From Anastrepha obliqua (taxonomy: Eukaryota; Arthropoda; Insecta; Diptera; Tephritidae): a stretch of DNA of 64,000 bases. How positions within the stretch are numbered: the first letter of the stretch is position 1; each line of letters begins with the position of its first letter. Location of the stretch: the NCBI RefSeq assembly GCF_027943255.1, contig NC_072895.1, positions 37,360,001 to 37,424,000 of the forward strand, read 5' to 3'. Of the stretch, positions 59,777-64,000 are shown piece by piece. The notes under the pieces are model-generated. The model did not search any database, had not been told where the DNA came from, and saw nothing but the letters and a program-made list of their open reading frames with translations. A program made the translations under genes and the position numbers.

Positions 59777-61084
59777 ATTTCGATTATTAAATTTATACCT
59801 ACAACTTCTGCTCTAAAGTTGTTAACTTTTAAAAGATCTCTTATAGAAATTATTTTAGTTAAGGCATTTTTTAAATATCTCTGAAATGTTACGAAACGGA
59901 TCAATATGGTATGTTACATCACTTCGAATTCAAATTGTCCATCAGTAATGGGTTTCTTAGTTCATTAGTTTCTTGTACCCTTATGTTGTTATTTGTTGTA
60001 ATTTGATTTTAAATATAGACGAATTTGTAAGTGTCAAGGTGGTCGTTTGCGTTGTTGGATATTCTTTTCGAATGATCATTTCTTATTTACTGTAGAATCA
60101 CCGAATTATTTGCATATTCATGAATCATGCGCCTTTCATTAAAATCGTCTAAATATTGCATCATAATCATGCGTTTTTCATTAAAATCGTCTAAATATTG
60201 CATCATAATTTCAAATGTCAAACTAACTTGTACTTTATGTACATATGTAAGTATGGATCATTTACTAACACTGCCTTCATAAAACTTACGTATCAATATT
60301 TTCTTACACATGTACATATATATTATGTGTATGTAATAAAATATTTTTAACCCTTTAATTCTCAGCTTTATATAGTTAAAGTAAAAAAAAAAATTTTTAA
60401 TTTTTTTAAATATTTATTAAAAACAAATTTTTATTAATTTTTTTTTTTAAGTCGCCGAAATTCTGTACATTTATTATTAATAAATATGTATTATATTGTT
60501 TATGTTATTTGTTGCATCATAAATAGTGCAAAATTTAGCAACTTCATAATTCTCTGACAAAAAAATTCGGATTTGCCGCATTTAAAAAGGGAAATTACAA
60601 ATCCATTTCATGGCAATAAGTAATATATTTAATACATGGACTTTCTCATGATTGAAACTTGGACTATTGATTGTTTTTAATGTCTCTACTGAAATACATT
60701 GGTATTAAAACAGAAAGTTCGGTTAACATCTGCGGTCTACGAAATGGGTCGATTTACGCTTGAAAAACATTGGGAAATATTCAAAATTTACTTGCAAACT
60801 AGTAAATCACCTTCCGAGACAGCAATAAAATTACTTTGATTCTTATTCAAAGCCATTTCAAGTTTCAAGCGTTAGATGGCCCACTCTGTACTTATGGGTA
60901 TCTGTATATGAAGTAATAAGCTTACTAATGCCTTTTATACCATACATCGTGTATGTTCTGTATATACATGCATACATACCTATGTAGTGTAAATAATCTA
61001 AAATGCTCATTTATAAGCTCAGTAAGAAATGTAAGTAACAAGAATTTCCTGAAATCTAAACTAAATTAGCACTTTTATGAGCTC
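59777..61084. other. No exon recognised
   Basis: AT-rich sequence with the 42-bp duplication. If the donor at 59734 is used, the next Mmp1 exon should lie here or further right; no convincing acceptor plus reading frame was seen. Confidence 0.5.
60123..60206. repeat. 42-bp tandem duplication (two units)
   Basis: AATCATGCGCCTTTCATTAA at 60123 and AATCATGCGTTTTTCATTAA at 60165; units differ only at two adjacent bases, so the duplication is young. Confidence 0.92.
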
Positions 61085-62925
61085 ACACCTGTGTTCATAA
61101 GAATAGCAGCGCGACATATTGCAAAGTTTTGACTATTTATAATTTTTTTTTATAAAAAATAGTTCATACTACAACAAAAGTTATATAAGTAAAAGTTTCA
61201 CGCTTAGTACAAAATTAAAAAAATATATAAAAAAAATTCTTTAAAATTAAATTTTTTTTGTTTCAAAATTAAATTTTTTTTATTTCATTTAAAATATTTT
61301 ATTTCATCAAAATTTGAATTTTTATAGTCAGACGCTCTATAAAAATTCTACGTATGCAATTTTGTAGCCCATTCAATTTTGGTGTAATATTGTGCCAGTT
61401 TAAAGTAACTCAAAATCTGCATTGATTTTTGTTAATTCTTTTTGTTGACATTATTATGAATTTTTTTTTATTAACGAATGTTCAAAATTTTTTTTATGGA
61501 GAAAATACAAAAGGCCGCGAGCGAAAACAAATTATCAAACGTCAAAGCGATTTTTGCACCACTTTAAACTTGCACTTTATTATTTCAAAATTCACTAGAT
61601 GAAAATTTTCCAAGAATTCTGGTTAAAAAGTTTCAAACTTTTTTATGCTTTTTTTTTAATTTTGTACAAATTTTTTTGGTTTTTTTATACACATATTTAA
61701 GAATTTTTGTTATTTCAAAATGCAATTGGCTGTAACACTGTGTAACTGAAAATTTTCCAAAAATTCTTATAAAAAAGTTTCGAACTTTTTGGTGAATTTG
61801 TATACTTAATTATTAAAAGTTCTGATTAAAAATTCTCGAACTTTTTGATGATTTTATTTTTAATTTAGTACAAAGCTTTTGTGACTTTTTTGAAATTTTT
61901 TGTTTTTTAATTTTTTAGAATTTTTGTCATTTCATAATTCAATTGGCTGTAAAACTACATATATGAAAATTTTTCAAAAATTCTGATTAAAAATTTTCGA
62001 ACTTTTTGATGATTTTATTATTAATTTAGTACAAAACTTTGAAACTGTTTTCGAAATTGTTTTTACAAATTTAATAGAATTTAATTCAAAATTTTTCAAA
62101 ATTCTATAAGTTTTAAAGCTGCATAGCTGAAATTTTTCCAAAAATTCTGATAAAAAGTGCGGAACTTTTCTATGAATTTTTTTTTTTAATTTTGTACAAA
62201 GCTTTCGAAACTTCTTTTTAATTTTATACAAAGCTTTTGTAACCTTTTTTGATTTTTTTTTTAAATGTTTTAGTTTTTGAAACTTTTTTCGATTTTTGTT
62301 TTACAAATTGTATTATTTCAAAATTCAATTGACTGTACTCCAAATTTTCAAAAAATTCTGATTAAAAAGTTTCAAACCTTTTGAGGATTTTTTTTAATTT
62401 TGAAACCTTTTTTGATATTTTTTTACAAATGTTTTAGCTTTTGAAATTTTTTTTACAAATTTTTTAATTTTTTTTCTCAGCTGTCTTGTGCATTTTCTCC
62501 ATATACGTAAAACAAATGGAATTTAATTTGCTTTTAATTGAATTGTTTAGCACTCATCTGTTTATCATAGTCTGTAAGTAATTTTGCAGCTTAGATTATT
62601 AAAAAAAAATGCGTAACACCGTCAACAAAAAATTTTTCAAAAATCAACGCGCACTTAAGAAACGTCAGACTGACAAAACATTGACTAACGCCAAAATTCA
62701 ATGGGCTACAAAGCTGCAAAGAATTTTTTTTAATTCTGACTAAAAAGTATGAAAATTTGTTAATTTATTTTTATTTTTGTGCATAGCTTGAAACTTAAAG
62801 TTAGGTTATTTTTGTTGTGGTAAAAACTATGTTTTTATAGCAAATAAAAAAAAATTAAAAAATAAATAAATAGTCAAAACTTAAAAAAATACCGCAGTGC
62901 TATTATTGTGCCCACTGGTATACAT
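61085..62925. repeat. Large decayed Tc1-like element (about 1.84 kb), AT-rich
   Basis: Left end ACCTGTGTTCATAAGAATAG with 'cagcgcgacatattgcaaag' then TTTTGACTATTTATA; right end complement ACCAGTGGGCACAATAATAG with 'cactgcggt', then TTTTGACTATTTATT. These are clear long inverted repeats. The interior consists of several degenerate copies of 'aattctgattaaaaagtttc' and 'gaaactttttt' words and shows no coding potential. It contains a further copy of the shared 'aaaaatcaacgcg' core near 62638. Confidence 0.6.
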
Positions 62926-64000
62926 ATCACAGATGTCCTTATTGTGCATAAAACCACTTGGTCTACCATCATTCAACTTAACATCTACCTTCTTTGTATA
63001 TACATATACATAAATACATACACATAAACAAAGGGTTCGACATACCGTGTTTAAAATTATTAATACTATTGAAATAAATTAAAAATAAATAACTTAAAAA
63101 AAATATTAAAATATTAATACTCCTGAGATTTTTATTCCAACATTTTTCAACACAACACTTGTTGATAACTTAAATAAAAACCAATAGAATACAAACCTCA
63201 CAATATTCTGCTGAAACGGTAACCTGGTCGGTTTCACTAATCTACAATTAGGGAAATATGACAATGAAAAATACGACAAACATATAATATATTTACAATA
63301 TTTACAATATTCCAGTATATATTATACTTACATTTATTATGCATAACAATCGCACCGGGATTTGTAGCACTTGCTTTAGACACTTGCCTTTACTTACATA
63401 TTATAACTGTATATTTTACCCACTGGTGCACATTTGTATTTTATATTTATATGTAAAGCTCTTGGTAATTACACGGCATTATATCTTTCTATATTTGAGC
63501 TTAGCGCTAGTTTTTAATGGTTTAACGGCATAGACAAATTCACTTGTAGATCGAAATGTATCAAAATTTCGCATGGCTTCTTATAAAATGGCAATCATTC
63601 TTAGAATATTAACAATTTAGATAATTATTTGTATATAAATATATGCATGTAAGCTTAGGTTTGTGCTTTCTGTAGTTCAAATCTTTATCTCTATTATTTT
63701 ATTTATTTATTGAAGCACTTTTAATGCTTTGTAAATTAGTAGGTAGTTTGAGTATTTTATAAAATTCCTACTTAGTTTTTCATCACTCTCCATTTCATGA
63801 AATGAAGGGACCCTGAAACCAAGTATATAACACTGGAAACCATTACCAAAGGTGCACGTTTTTAACAGTTTTAAACACTTGAACCTCCTAATCGCCATAA
63901 ATTGTAAAATATACTAAGTTGAAAATATGTAGGTACTTAAAAAAATCCACTAAATCCCCTCACTGATTAATAAAAGAAAGCAAAGTTTTTAGATATGTTG
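62926..64000. other. No gene recognised at the right end
   Basis: A 64-codon plus-strand frame (63339-63533) and a 63-codon minus-strand frame (63898-63707) occur without recognisable features. Confidence 0.5.

Noticed and set aside
60019..60026. Eight-base micro-exon (AG|ACGAATTT|GTAAGT) compatible in phase with the Mmp1 donor at 59734
   Set aside because: Too short to support from sequence alone, and no following exon was recognised.
63707..63898. Minus-strand frame followed by an AATAAATAAATAAA-type run as the end of another gene
   Set aside because: No recognisable protein feature and the sequence reaches the window edge, so it cannot be judged.

Overview
This is a 64 kb, AT-rich piece of an insect nuclear genome. 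It is almost certainly from a cyclorrhaphan fly. Three things suggest a tephritid fruit fly: the matrix metalloproteinase is very close to Drosophila Mmp1, there are many CATA/TATG microsatellites, and one repeated tRNA-derived SINE resembles elements I associate with tephritid genomes. The family assignment is inference; the gene identification is firm.

One conserved gene is present on the + strand: Mmp1, a secreted zinc metalloproteinase. The exon with the start codon and signal peptide is at 34915-35325. A 21 kb intron (35326-56360) follows, then exons at 56361-56767, 56973-57514, 57575-57951 and 59568-59733. The last may read on to a stop at 59763-59765. All junctions have GT-AG ends and matching phases. 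The exons encode a propeptide with cysteine switch, a furin site, a catalytic domain with [11 protein letters not shown], and a four-bladed hemopexin domain closed by two cysteines. The C-terminus is probably alternatively spliced, and a further exon may lie in or beyond the right flank. The exon at 34915 is preceded by a splice acceptor, so a non-coding 5' exon should lie upstream; a GC-richer island at 14590-15310 is one weak candidate.

A possible second gene is a 47-residue single-pass membrane protein at 27079-27222 (+), with a TATA box upstream and AATAAA downstream.

Most of the rest is transposon debris. 1-5 kb: jockey-like 3' end, SINEs and a MITE with internal duplication. 5-14 kb: a second MITE, several DD41D (rosa-like) mariner relics, a pogo/Tigger element inside another MITE, and a mariner relic. 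14-26 kb: microsatellites, the GC island, a hairpin, a tandem repeat, a non-LTR fragment, a three-level nest (MITE > mariner > TTAA element) and a minisatellite. 26-34 kb: SINEs, the small ORF, a decayed AT-rich tandem array and a DD41D deletion derivative. Mmp1 intron 1: DD41D relic, SINEs, jockey and RNase H-bearing non-LTR fragments, MITE copies, a nearly intact DD34D mariner (52428-53615) and a piggyBac relic. 58-64 kb: a mariner fragment in intron 4 and a large decayed Tc1-like element. No tRNA, rRNA or CRISPR was seen.
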